From Mytilinidion resinicola (taxonomy: Eukaryota > Ascomycota > Dothideomycetes > Mytilinidiales > Mytilinidiaceae), in NCBI RefSeq assembly GCF_010093595.1, contig NW_022985460.1:257829-321828 (forward strand): 64,000 bases of DNA, given 5' to 3'. Below, piece by piece: positions 10,995 through 21,889 of this stretch. Under the pieces are notes generated by a model that searched no databases, had not been told where the DNA came from, and saw only the letters and a list, made by a program, of their open reading frames with translations. The translations under genes and the position numbers were made by a program. The stretch's first letter is position 1. The number at the start of each line of letters is the position of its first letter.

Positions 10995-12709
10995 TTACTG
11001 CACCAGAGTTATGCCAAGGGAGTCGATCATGGCACACTTCTGCTTTTCAATTTCCGGCACATCCTCCATCTTAACCTCTGCATCATCGAACAGGATTCTT
11101 TGCCCGTAGGCACCCTTCGATTGTTCCCATGTGAAGGTCTGCTTCTTCTGATTCTTGAATATGTATCCGGAGTAGTGGTTTGGGTTGTACGTGCGGATGA
11201 AGCTAGCCCAGTATTGGTGAATATACTGTCCAGGCTCTGTCTTTCCAATTACTGTCTGATCGCCCCAGAGAAGAGGGCCTATCTCGGATACATGCCCCGC
11301 AGCACCAACATTCCAGCGATAGTTCCAGGCAGTTTGGTTGGCTTTCGCGTATGCACTAGTGATGTTGAGTCCAGGACATATATAACGAATGTGCCCGTAC
11401 AGATCAGCTGCCTGGTCCCTCCACCCATTTGTTCCAGTGAATACTGTGCGCAGCTTGTCGAGGTCTTTATTCGTCAAGGACGGGAACTGAGATCTGACGA
11501 AATCATCGGAAGCTTTTTGAGAGGTTATCGTGTTAGGGGTAAAGCTGAGCCCGTCGTTCGTGTCGTCGCCGAAAATGGTGGGCAGCCTGACGAAATGGCC
11601 GTTCGCAACCTCGTTGTAGGTGTAGTCCTTGACGAAATCGTAGTCGAGAGTGGGTCCCCAGAAGTAGATGGGAGGTTGACGGCCACCAGGAAATTCTATT
11701 TTGACCTTTTTGACCGCCTGCTGGAACGCCGGGGCGTCCAAAGTCAGAAGGCAGGCAAGATCTTTGCAATGAGCTTGCTTGAGGAGCTCTTTGTACATGA
11801 ACTCGCTGTCGTTTACATCCCTCAGTGCCGGAAACGATTGCGATTCACTTGCTGTAGCATGGAATAGATTGTCGTCACGTCCTCCATATGCAGTGAGCTG
11901 AAGAACGACCGAACCTGCTCCAGCACTAGCTCCTCCAAGAACGACGTGGTTGGGATCTCCCCCGAACTAGATTTGGCTAGTTAGATTGCATGTTCAAGGG
12001 CATAGTGGCAGTGTGATCAGGAGGAACAGAGAAGAAAGCACAATGTGAGATACAAGAAAATAAGACATACCTTACTAATATGGTCTTTGACCCACTTCAA
12101 CAACTGCCTTTGGTCTTTCAGCCCGTTATTGAGACTAAGAGATTTGTTTCCGGCAATCTCCTGGCTTGCAAGAAATCCATATGGACCGACGCGGTAGTTG
12201 AAATTGACGAATACCATGCCCATGTCTGCCGCTCGGATAAGTTCAGACCCATTGTAATTCGAATTGGCGTTTGCGTTGAATCCGCCTCCTTGAATGAAGA
12301 CGTACACAGGTAAGAGGTCTGAACTCGATGCGTTGGTGGGTGCGAATACGTTCGCAAAGAGACAGTCTTCAGACTCTTTATCAGCGTTTTTGTCCGTCAG
12401 ATTGAATGACGTGCCGAGACAGACGGGTCCGTACTGAGAACATATTAGCTATCTCACCTGGTCTCAAGAAGAGCCAAACAGTACCTTAGTAGCATCGACG
12501 ATGCCGTGAGTAGAAGGAGGGTCTTGAGGAGCGGCGAACCGAAGGCCGTTCGCACCAGTCACCTGATCGGCGAAGCGCAGGCCGAGCCAGTGTGTGATGC
12601 CATCGTCTTGCTCTTCACCCTTATATTTGGAATACCCGAGATCAACAAGAGTGTCTACACCGAGTGCTCCGGAGACTGCAAATGCCGCGAGAAGGAGGAG
12701 TGAACGCAT
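10995..12709 (-). CDS. secreted type B carboxylesterase/lipase
   Basis: Alpha/beta hydrolase of the carboxylesterase type B family, hydrolysing carboxylic esters outside the cell. Three exons on the minus strand join in frame: 12709-12485, 12433-12071 and 11966-10995, with introns of 51 and 104 nt, giving 519 residues. A signal peptide (MRSLLLLAAFAVSGALG) precedes the mature N-terminus. FIQGGGFNANANS forms the oxyanion-hole loop, and GGASAGAGSV is the nucleophile elbow with Ser210 in GxSxG. GDDTNDG supplies the acid (Asp334 where Glu is usual) and GHVSEIGPLLWG supplies His421. Length suits the family (500-560). N-glycosylation sequons are present (NGS, NKS, NIT, NQT). Substrate cannot be told from sequence. 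It lies alone, and its plus-strand shadow frame 11100-11867 is not a gene. Confidence 0.92.
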
Positions 12710-13920
12710 AGCCTTGCAAAAGCTCGGAGCTATTGGAAATGATAAATCTGGAAGGGAAGACGGGAGAGCAATGAGGAATAGGAAAACGGAGAAAGTTGAG
12801 GATGTAGAGGTCTAGGGTAAAGCTGCTCTATCGTGAAACTGGGACCGAATGAGCAGAAAGGATGGACGATTGTGACCTAGAATTGACGCAATGCTTCATG
12901 ATTAAGTACGGTGCAGTGGTTAGAACTTCACCATATCTATATTTGGCAGGAAGAGAACAGGTGTCCAACAAAGGCAACAAAGGAAGAAACGCGAAGGACG
13001 AGACACGTTGGTGAAAGAAGTTGCGACGCCGCAGAGGCGTTCTGGCGTTGAACAAGACAACAAAGACGGCGGACAAACAAGAAACAGACGGGGGCACAGC
13101 GGCAGTTGAGGCTTATCAGGCGCGGAGGCAGGGATGGATGTTGGCGGGGCGGGGCTGGGTGAAGGACGCAGGATTGGCCAGGGGACGCTGGATCGGCGAG
13201 TTAAAATTGGGCGTTTCGGGGGCGCAGCGTTCTGCCAAGGGCAGAGGACAGCGGTGACGCGGACAGCGGTGACGCGGACAGCGATAGTAATGTCGTCTGG
13301 GCCGCAATACGACGTTAGTGAAGTTTGCAATGGCGTGAGCACGAATCGGGGCGTGGAGATGAGCAATTGCGCCCACGTGCTGGGCCAAGCAGCTGGGCAA
13401 AAGCCAAGGTGGTCAGGCAGATCTCCCGCCCTTGGCATGAGGGCTTCCTCACTTGGAACCCTGACTTCATCATCGCACTCCAGGGTCGAGCCATGCAGTC
13501 CATCCTTGAGGTCTGTTTGCTGAACCCTGGGACACGCGTCTGGGTACGAGGAGACGTTTCGGCCCTGGACCACAACGGCGGAACCAGCCGAGAATAGGAA
13601 CAACTCTCATCCTAGCGGGTATCTGGACAGGTAGGTGGTATTTTTGGTCGCTCGTATGGGCCTGCTCGCTCTCCAATACGTTCCGGTATTAGTCTTCTTA
13701 CTCCCTAATCAAATACCACTCCCTGTGAGTTCATCTCTATGAGTTCCCATTACCATTTACCCCTTGGACCCTGCAGGGGTTTCGGCACGCGTCCGACGTC
13801 CCGCCGAACAGATTTGACCCAGCTAGATGACATCACGACGTCAACACTCCCAGATGTCCTAAACCTTGAGCCTTTTAATCTCTTCTATATAAACCACTAC
13901 TCTCTTGCTCATCCTGCATC
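12710..13920. other. divergent intergenic region between the esterase and the flavoprotein
   Basis: Presumed promoters of both flanking genes. It holds a short tandem repeat of a 15 bp unit GACAGCGGTGACGCG (13247-13285, about 2.6 copies). Overlapping open frames on both strands at 12,900-13,680 show no recognisable protein. Confidence 0.4.
13886..13893 (+). promoter_or_regulatory. TATA-like box (TATATAAA)
   Basis: A perfect TATATAAA lies 28 bases upstream of the flavoprotein ATG. If used, transcription would start almost at the ATG, so either the leader is extremely short or the box is fortuitous. Confidence 0.35.
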
Positions 13921-15498
13921 ATGTCTGAGGTAGTCTACGACGTCATAGTCGTCGGCAGCGGCAATGCTGGCTTCTGTGCCGCCGCCTCCGCAGTTGAGAG
14001 CGGCGCATCCCGCGTGCTCCTCCTCGAGAAAGCCCCCTTGGCGTGGGCAGGAGGAAATTCCACGTTTACAGCCGGGGCGTATCGCACGGTCTTCCACAGT
14101 CTCGCCGACGTGCTGCCGCTCGTGAACAACGTGCCCCAATCCCTCGCCTCCAAGATCGACATGGCGCCGTATACAGAAACAGACTTTCTGCACGATCTGC
14201 AACGCGTGACGAACAGGCGCAGCGACCCGCAGCTCGCGGCGACGCTGGTCAGCGAGTCGAGGGCGACGACAAAATGGCTGGCGCAGAACGGCATCAAGTT
14301 CCAGTTGAGTTTCAATCGCCAGGCGTATGAGATCGAGGGGCGGTGGAAGTTCTGGGGTGGGATGGTGCTGATGGTGCAGGATGGGGGCAAGGGATTGACG
14401 AGGCAGCATCAGGAGAATGCGAGGAGGAAAGGGGTGGAGGTGAGGTATGAGAGTCCCGTGGTGGGTCTGCTCCGCAATGACCGCGGCGAAGTCACGGGGG
14501 TGAGTGCCAAGAGGGAGAATGGGGAGACGTATGGTGTGCTGGCCCGCGGTGGCGTTGTACTTTGTGCTGGTGGATTTGAGGCGAATGCAAGTATGCGGGC
14601 GCGGTATTTGGGTCCAGGGTGGGATCTGGCATATGTACGTGGCACGCCTTACAACACAGGCGAGTGTTTGGAGATGGCAATAGGTGAGCTGAGAGCGAAG
14701 CCAGTAGGGAATTGGTCTGGGTGTCATTCTACCTGCTGGGATGCTAATGCTCCGACGGACGCTGGTGATCAAACTCTTACGAATCAGTTCACAAAAAGCG
14801 GATACCCTCTAGGACTTATGTTCAACGTAAATGGAAGACGATTTGTAGATGAAGGGCTAGACCTGCGCAACTACACGTACGCGAAGTTTGGTCGAGCAAT
14901 TCTTGCCCAAGATGACGGAGTGGCATTTCAGCTATGGGATGCAGACAGTGCCAGCTGGCTGCGAAAGGAAGAATATGCGGACGATGTCGTCGAGAGAATA
15001 TCAGCCGACACCCTAGAAGAATTGGCCATAAAGCTCATCACAAAAGGACTCAAGAACTCCGCCAGTCTCATCGAGTCGATACGCGAATACAACCAGGCCG
15101 TTCAATCACACAGGAAAGAGAACCCAGAGCTCAAATTCGACCCATCAAAGAAAGACGGTCTATCTACACGATCTTCTGCGGGAGGGTTGCAGCTCGATAA
15201 GACAAACTGGGCCCTGCCAATTGCAAAAGCTCCATTTCTTGCTGTGAAGGTGACTTGTGGGGTTACGTTTACTTTTGGGGGATTGAAGGTAGTTCCGGAA
15301 TCGTCAGCGGTGATATCTGAATCGACGGGAAAGCCTATACCCGGCCTGTATGCAGTTGGCGAAATGGTGGGTGGGCTTTTCTACGGAAACTATCCAGGAG
15401 GAAGTGGGCTGACTTCTGGAGCCGTCTTTGGACGCAAGGCCGGAAGGTCGGCTGCACAGAGAGCTGGTATACTTCAAAACGCAAGAGCTGTGCTATAG
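13921..15498 (+). CDS. FAD-dependent dehydrogenase, TcuA/fumarate-reductase flavoprotein family
   Basis: Single-exon gene of 525 residues. The N-terminal Rossmann motif (YDVIVVGSGNAGFCAAASA, GxGxxG) ends in the ribose-binding Glu of LLLLEKA. WAGGNSTFTAGAYR and GVVLCAGGFEANASM are typical of the fumarate reductase/tricarballylate dehydrogenase superfamily. The C-terminal GLYAVGEMVGG and GNYPGGSGLTSGAVFGRKAG complete the FAD site. Members oxidise or reduce C4-C6 polycarboxylates or steroid-like substrates; the substrate here is unknown. No signal peptide, so probably cytosolic. Neighbours (esterase, HET protein) do not form an evident pathway. Start: first ATG after an upstream stop, directly before the Rossmann strand. 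Confidence 0.88.
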   Translation: MSEVVYDVIVVGSGNAGFCAAASAVESGASRVLLLEKAPLAWAGGNSTFTAGAYRTVFHSLADVLPLVNNVPQSLASKIDMAPYTETDFLHDLQRVTNRRSDPQLAATLVSESRATTKWLAQNGIKFQLSFNRQAYEIEGRWKFWGGMVLMVQDGGKGLTRQHQENARRKGVEVRYESPVVGLLRNDRGEVTGVSAKRENGETYGVLARGGVVLCAGGFEANASMRARYLGPGWDLAYVRGTPYNTGECLEMAIGELRAKPVGNWSGCHSTCWDANAPTDAGDQTLTNQFTKSGYPLGLMFNVNGRRFVDEGLDLRNYTYAKFGRAILAQDDGVAFQLWDADSASWLRKEEYADDVVERISADTLEELAIKLITKGLKNSASLIESIREYNQAVQSHRKENPELKFDPSKKDGLSTRSSAGGLQLDKTNWALPIAKAPFLAVKVTCGVTFTFGGLKVVPESSAVISESTGKPIPGLYAVGEMVGGLFYGNYPGGSGLTSGAVFGRKAGRSAAQRAGILQNARAVL

Positions 15499-15935
15499 AA
15501 TGCCAGCCGTCTTCCAATGCCCAAATACGACTTGTTACCTTACGCCCCCTGATTGTCAATTTTCCCATATCAGCCTATCCATATTGAATCGTAAACCTGC
15601 ATGTTTCATGCAGCCTTGCACAGCCCCGTTGCTGGATGCGGCGCAGCACTTTCAACTAAGATCTCTCCATTTCTCATCCATCACGTTCACCAAACTCTAC
15701 AGCACTAAAATCTGGTCAAGGTATTTCCACTGTAGACTCTGCAGTGCAGAGTGAAGAGAGCTCTGCTAACAATCATCTCAGTTGCTAAGGTCTTTGACAA
15801 GAGTTCAGCCAGATCCTACGGCCTGTCACGCAGCCTTTCAAACTCCCAGTCAACTTGCCTAATAGGCTTTTGAGCGTAGCGACCCTGATATATCGCCAAT
15901 CACGACATACAATTCAGACTACTTCCATTGAAGCT
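15499..15935. other. intergenic
   Basis: 3' flank of the flavoprotein gene and presumed promoter of the HET gene. No gene seen. Confidence 0.4.
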
Positions 15936-17913
15936 ATGTCATCCCCATCGATATCGCTGGCACCGGACACTGCGAAGGATGCTCACCAAAACGCAACCAT
16001 CGCCAACACTAAAGGCTTTCCTTGGGAACTAATGCGGCGATGTCTTTACACGTGCAAGACGCATCATGCTGAATGCGCTCCTTCAAAATTGGAGGCCAGT
16101 GAAATCGTCTCAGGCCTTCGGTTCATCGACGTCAAGCAAAACTCGATAGTGGAAGGCTCAATTCAACAAGATGATGGATATAAATATATAGCCTTGAGCT
16201 ATGTCTGGGGTGATCCGTTGAAGGGAGAAAAACACTATACATTGAGTCGGAGCAACAAGGACCAACTGATGCAGCCTGGAGGTCTCGAGGCTGACCGGGT
16301 TCGAATCGGGCTCACTATAAGGCATGCAATTGAGTTTGCCTCTCTCATGGAGATACAGTATCTTTGGGTGGACTCACTCTGCCTTGTTCAAGATGACGAG
16401 GACGAGAAGAATGCGTGCATTCCTCTGATGGGCATGATCTATGAACAAGCCCACTTCACCATTGTTGCAGCAAATGGTAGTAGTGTTTATAATGGGCTTC
16501 CTGATCACCAAGACGATACTCACGGGGAAAAAAGACATACAACGGAAGTAGCAACATGGCCTCTGGAGGGCTTTGTTCACTTCGGTGACATGATAACAGA
16601 CTCTGAGTACAGCCAGAGGGTATGGACGTGAGTTATACCTCAACTACAAGCTCAGAATTTGTGTATAGTCAACATCCACTAATACTCTTTTCAGGTTCCA
16701 GGAATTTCACCTCTCGCGCAGAAAAATTGTTTTTGCCGGCGGCCGAATTTACTTTGTTTGTGGAGGTGGCCAATGCAACGACGATGGCAAATGGTCTCTA
16801 CATCTTCAACTAAATTTTGAGGAGATTTCGACTAATCCCTTTTACTCACTCACCACGCTTTTGGAGAAATATTCAGAGCGTAGGAAGTCAAGATACCAGA
16901 CCGACGCCTTGAAGGCTGCGGAAGGGATTTGTTATCGATATTCCAGACTCTGCAAGAGCCCGTTCCTTCAAGGTATGCCAGTGGCCATATTCGATACGTT
17001 CATGCTTTTCCGACGCAGAGCACCTATGGGGGGCCGCCGCAGCGAATTTCCAAGTTATTCCTGGCTAGGATGGAAACATGGAGTCCAAATTCCTAACTTT
17101 ATTGACAAAACCAACCTGAAGGAATGGAAAATATCATGCACATGGATTGTGTGGTATAAAAGGACTTCAGGAGCCCCAGATTTGGTATGGGATACTACAA
17201 AAAGCACCGTACTCCTGCAAGAAATAGGAAGCAAGACGGGGTACCGAGGGCGAACTAGCAGAGACCCAACGGGAGAATTAAGTATGTTAGGGGATCACCT
17301 CAAAGAGTCATTTCCACAAGGGTTCAAAGACGGTGTTGAGAAGCGAAAACGGTGCCATTTCTCCGTTTCAGAATTTGCCAGCATCAACCCCGCCTCCCAA
17401 ACCCCACCTTCACTGAATAGTTTGCTATCATCAAAAAGACCCTACGATCTACTACAATTCTGGACTATCTCGACGTACTATAAGATCCACCTCGCGTTCA
17501 ACCAATACAAGGACTGTGACGAGTATTTCCCACTCTTTGATAAAGATCAGGAGTTCTGTGGTATTGTGAGGCTGGACGAAGAGCCACCAGGGAATGAAGC
17601 AGTTCATGCGGAGTTTCTTATCCTATCGAAGGCATGTCATGATATTAGCAAAGACGTGATTTGGAGCACCCCTGTCATGGAAAGACTATCCTTGCTATCA
17701 CAAGAAATGAAGGAAAGTCCGCTTTGCAACGCAAACCGAGAAAGGTACTCTGCAGAGGAAGAGATTTTTCATGACGACCTCTATTGCGTGTTATGCATCC
17801 AATGGAAGGACGACGGAGTGGCAGAGAGAGTTGGATCGGGGTTTATATACCGGACAGCTGTAGAGCATGCGCATTTTCCAGGACCAGTATGGAAAGAAAT
17901 AATTCTTGGATAA
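15936..17913 (+). CDS. HET-domain protein (heterokaryon incompatibility type)
   Basis: Two exons, 15936-16627 and 16695-17913 (67 nt intron, GTGAGT...TTTCAG), encode 636 residues. The HET domain starts near residue 83: YKYIALSYVWGDP, then IRHAIEFASLMEIQYLWVDSLCLVQDD, MGMIYEQAHFTIVAA, and, across the splice junction, QRVWTFQEFHLSRRKIVF. Everything typical is present; the long C-terminal part (from ~residue 270) is variable and unrecognised. HET proteins trigger programmed cell death after non-self fusion or serve as immune-like receptors. The open frame extends upstream to a TTG at 15855, but the first ATG is at 15936. It is the last intact gene before the transposon block. Confidence 0.9.
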
Positions 17914-19989
17914 TTTCAACATTACTAAGTTTCTTAAAAGGAGTTTAACACAGCATGTATATCTTAAAGCCATCTAGCCATGCATATAAATAAGTCTAAT
18001 ACATAGTGAAGTACTTTATATAAAGAAAGTATATAAGGATTCCTTTATTAAAATCTATTTAAAAAAGTGTAAGGATTATAATAGCATAAGCGTTATATCC
18101 CTATGCATAAAGCTCTTAAAACAATTAAAACTATGCACGTTTAAACGTGATATAGTAAACGTTTGGAACAGGAAAAGTAAGATAACGTTACAGAAGCGTT
18201 AGAGAACGTTTTACAATGCTATACGTATGTATATATATGGAACTCTGCTGCCGTCGATGTAAAGAAGAACTTAAGCAATACACTTCTATCTATCTATCTA
18301 TACAACTCTGTTCTATCTCTCTCTGTATTAACTCTATACCTTTAATAAAAAAATATAAATATAAATAGACAAGTAAATAGATAGATAGATAGATAAATAA
18401 GTAGTAAGTAGGATTAAGCTATTAAAAGCTAATATGCTAGTAATAACTTAAAGCGCTTTAAAATATTTAATAGCTAAAATCTATAATATAGTTGCACAGC
18501 CTATAACCTAGACCAGACTACGGCCCACTAAATTTTTGGTGCGATGTGGACATTTTAATATATAGAGAATCTTACTAACTACTAAATGTTAAGTGAAATT
18601 ATATAAGTGCATATATTATTTAGCCCTTTATAGTTGCTAGGTAGAGAGTTAGAGCAATAAGTACGTGTAATTCTATTATATTGTGAATCTTACCTAGTCT
18701 TAGGGGCTAAAACTCTTCTGCGACTAGATGGGGCCTTTAAGAGACCCCAAAAATTGATAGATAATATTGAAATAGTTACTATTAAATTTGTTCCAAGTTG
18801 CGGCCTGTAATATTTTATAGTTGGTAAGGTTCTTATCGCACTAAAAATTTAGTGGGTCGCAGTGGGTTATAGGCTAATCTGGGTTATAGGTTAATTTATT
18901 ACGTTAAGTTATTAAATATATATATTATTATATAAGTAACTTACTTGTATAATTACTTATATAATTAAGTCCTACTTTTATAATATTATATATTATACTT
19001 AGTAAAGATTCTAATATTAAGCCTATATAAGGTAATAGATGCACCCTATTTAGGTAATCCGCGCCTTACTTACGGTTTTTGCACTATACCTAACCCTATA
19101 ATTAGCCTTAATAGCTATTATAAAAGGCCCCCTTTTGCTATTATTTTCTATCGCTCTCCTCGCCCTTTTCTTTCTACTCTTATTAGCCTATCTAAAGCCT
19201 TTCTATATAGCCTGCCTTTATTACCTGCTCTTAGCTTATCACCTTTAACTAGGCATTTTTTAAAACCCTACCTACCCTTTCCTTTATTAGACCGGCCGAC
19301 TATACGTGAATCTATAAGCTGTCCCTGCTATTCTTTGGCTTGAAAATACCTTTATAAAGGGTCTATATAGCGTGGACCTGTTCAAGCGGATAGAAGAATT
19401 CTCCTTAGAAAATAGAGGGCATACCTTTGAGTGTAATACCTGCTATTTAAGATTCTCTTATAAAGTAGATAGTACTAGTAAGCGTGGGGGCGAGCGCAGG
19501 AAGTTGAAATTTCTTAGGCCTTTTAGCTTTATTGTTGGTAGAGGGGCGATTATCGGCTTTAGTGGTGGTTATAGAGGTTCCCTTTAAAAGTTTCTGCTGC
19601 GCTAAAAACGCTATGGCGCACGCTAGACGTTAGCCTACGCTATAAACTGTCTAGCCCCTTCCTATACAGGCCTAGCGCTAACGAAAATCCGCTATATTAA
19701 TGCTAAGAAACCCCTCTATTACCTTTACACTCCACTTTCTATAGATAGCAATTTAATTCTTATTACTACTATGCTAATAAACTATATACAACAACACTAT
19801 AAGGGCGCAAACCCTTACGCTTAAGGTTATAAATGTTCCTTCTAACTAAATTACTGCTATTACTGGCATATTAGAGCGCACAATTTAGGATATTTAGAAG
19901 AGGGCTATAGATCGCGGCTGGAACCCCTAATAATTGCTTAAAGTTCTTAATATATATATATAGCGTCCAGTTCTAATATATATATAGGT
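17914..19989. other. TA-rich, gene-free DNA at the left edge of the transposon block
   Basis: Very rich in TA, TAG and TAA in all frames, as after RIP. Short (TATC)n and (GATA)n runs lie at about 18283-18301 and 18376-18398, in inverted relation. Apart from the inverted-repeat element at 18500-18890, nothing is recognisable. Confidence 0.6.
18500..18890. mobile_element. MITE-like inverted-repeat element (391 bp)
   Basis: The left end begins CCTATAACC and reaches CCCACTAAATTTTT and GTGCGAT by 18544. The right end is the inverse, with GTGCGAT, AAATTTTT-type and CCTATAACC motifs in reverse complement at about 18833-18890, plus an extra ~12 bp inside the right arm. No coding sequence and no clear target duplication. 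Confidence 0.5.
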
Positions 19990-20002
19990 AAAAAAAAACA
20001 CG

Positions 20003-21724
20003 ATGCAGTCGTCCCAACAAGCCGTTGGAAATCGAAGCCAAAGGGAGTCCCAATGGGCTCCTCAAGGCACTCAGAGCAATCGTACGCAATCACAAAGCCC
20101 TCCGGGCAGTGGTGGTGGTGTCGCAGTAGGCCAAATCTTTCCCGCGACCCCTAACCTTAGATTGCACTCGCAACAACAACAACAACAACAACACCCACAA
20201 CAACAATACAACCAAAAGCCCCTCCTCGACACGTACGGAAGCGTTGTAAGCGCACTCAACAAAGTACAACAAATACAAAGCGCCCTACGGAGTCAGCCCC
20301 TTAATGCCATTAGCATGGATTTCCTCCAGGCTATAGTCGCGTGCATCAACAACGCGTTCTTCGGACTCACGGAGGCCAAGGAAGGACTCCACCGTATACA
20401 AAGAACCATGGACGAACGGAAGGACGCGCCATGGGAGGAACTAATAAAGGAGATGAAGGACACAAGGAAGAGCATTAGCGAGCTGAAAGCTCAAGGAAAA
20501 AAGACATACGCAGCTGCAGCAGCGAAGGCCCCGATGGCAATGCAAATCGGGCAAGCTATACAAATTGGACAGGACGCGAGAATCGGACAGGATGCAACAA
20601 ACAACCTCCACAAAATCAACATCCACATCGAAAACGACGCCCAGCGAGCGGCTAACGCGACACACACGAACAACTATATCATAAAAAGCCTACAAGCAGC
20701 GGGAGAGCCGGAAACCACAAAGATTAGTGGCATCAGGAAGCTACAAAGTGGTGATATTAAGGCAATTGTCGCGGATAAGCTATTAAAAAACGCCCTCCTA
20801 AAGAAGAAGGATTAGGTTCTTGTCCTAGGCTCCTCCGCCACTATACGCACGCCTACGGTGCTCATCGAAGTACACGGCGTGCCTAAGGAGATGGACCTCG
20901 ACAACCCGAGTCTACGGAAGAATATAATAGAAAACAACGCAACCCATAACCCAGGACTTACAATCAACAAGATCACATAGAAGAACAAGGCAGCTATTAC
21001 CGCGGCGCGGGCAAACCCAGCACAGCGTGCAAGCTCGGCCATCGTAGGCGTACGAACAGAAGCAATAGCGAACAACGCCATCAACAACGGCATCGCTTGG
21101 GGAGGCTATGTACTCGACGCCTCAAGGTACGAGGCAGGATTTGCAGCCACGCAGTGCTTCAACTGCCAGGGCTACAGGCACGTCGCGAGGTACTGCAAAA
21201 AGAACGTCAAATACGCAGTATGCGCAGGCGAGCACGACACAAGAGTGTGCCCGGACAAGACCATCAAGAAATGCGCAAACTGCAACAGAAACCACCCGTT
21301 ATACAGTGCCGAATGCACTATTCGAAAGGGGGCCCAGCAAAGGGCCCTTAACAAGAAATAAACAACACTACGCCAATACGCCGCAGAGCGCAACAAACTA
21401 TATATGTTCCAAGCGCAGTTACACAACAAACAACAGCACGCAAGGAAGATAGCTCTAAAGAAGAGGGTGCGACATACAGGGGAGTTCAAGACACAAGCAG
21501 AGGAGCCCTCCTCTATAGACTCTATAGCATCCACAGCTTCCACTATACCTGCACCCTCGAAGAGACCCGGACCTGGGCGGCCGAAGAAGGTGCTCACAGC
21601 GGACAAGGACCAGCCCGCCATCAACAAGGCATTTGGAATCGGAAGTGGAACGCAGCCCGCCCAATTTACGCGACCCAACCGATTAGCTACGCTGCCGGAA
21701 GCATTATTACAGCTAGCTACATAA
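20003..21724 (+). pseudogene. LINE ORF1 (gag-like, zinc knuckles)
   Basis: One frame from ATG 20003 to TAA after 21722, interrupted by only a few stops (20813-20815, one near 20979, one near 21360), each explicable as TGG to TAG or CAA to TAA. Residues ~56-75 are polyglutamine. A middle helical region follows (LTEAKEGLHRIQRTMDERKD). At about 21148-21315 come cysteine knuckles: CFNCQGYRHVARYC (CX2CX4HX4C), CAGEHDTRVC and CANCNRNHPLYSAEC. These proteins bind the element RNA. Base composition is close to that of genes, in contrast to ORF2. Confidence 0.8.
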
Positions 21725-21889
21725 ACCACGTACGGCGGAGGCGATTGGCTAATATTAAGCGGAGAGGTTTAAATACTATTGTTATAAAACAACCTAGCCA
21801 ACTAATAGATCTACACTAAGTAAAGGACCCAGGTAGACAACGGGCAAGCCAAGAAACAACAAGAGGACACCGAGATAAGCTAATATTAG

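Noticed and set aside
11100..11867. 255-codon plus-strand frame
   Set aside because: Lies antisense to the last carboxylesterase exon, which carries catalytic His and Asp motifs; no domain on this strand.
13909..14772. 287-codon open frame on the minus strand
   Set aside because: Antisense shadow of the flavoprotein gene; Pro/His/Arg-rich without domain, and the sense frame has complete FAD motifs.
16296..16312. tRNA T-loop-like GGGTTCGAATCGGG
   Set aside because: Inside the HET coding exon, with no acceptor or anticodon arms around it.
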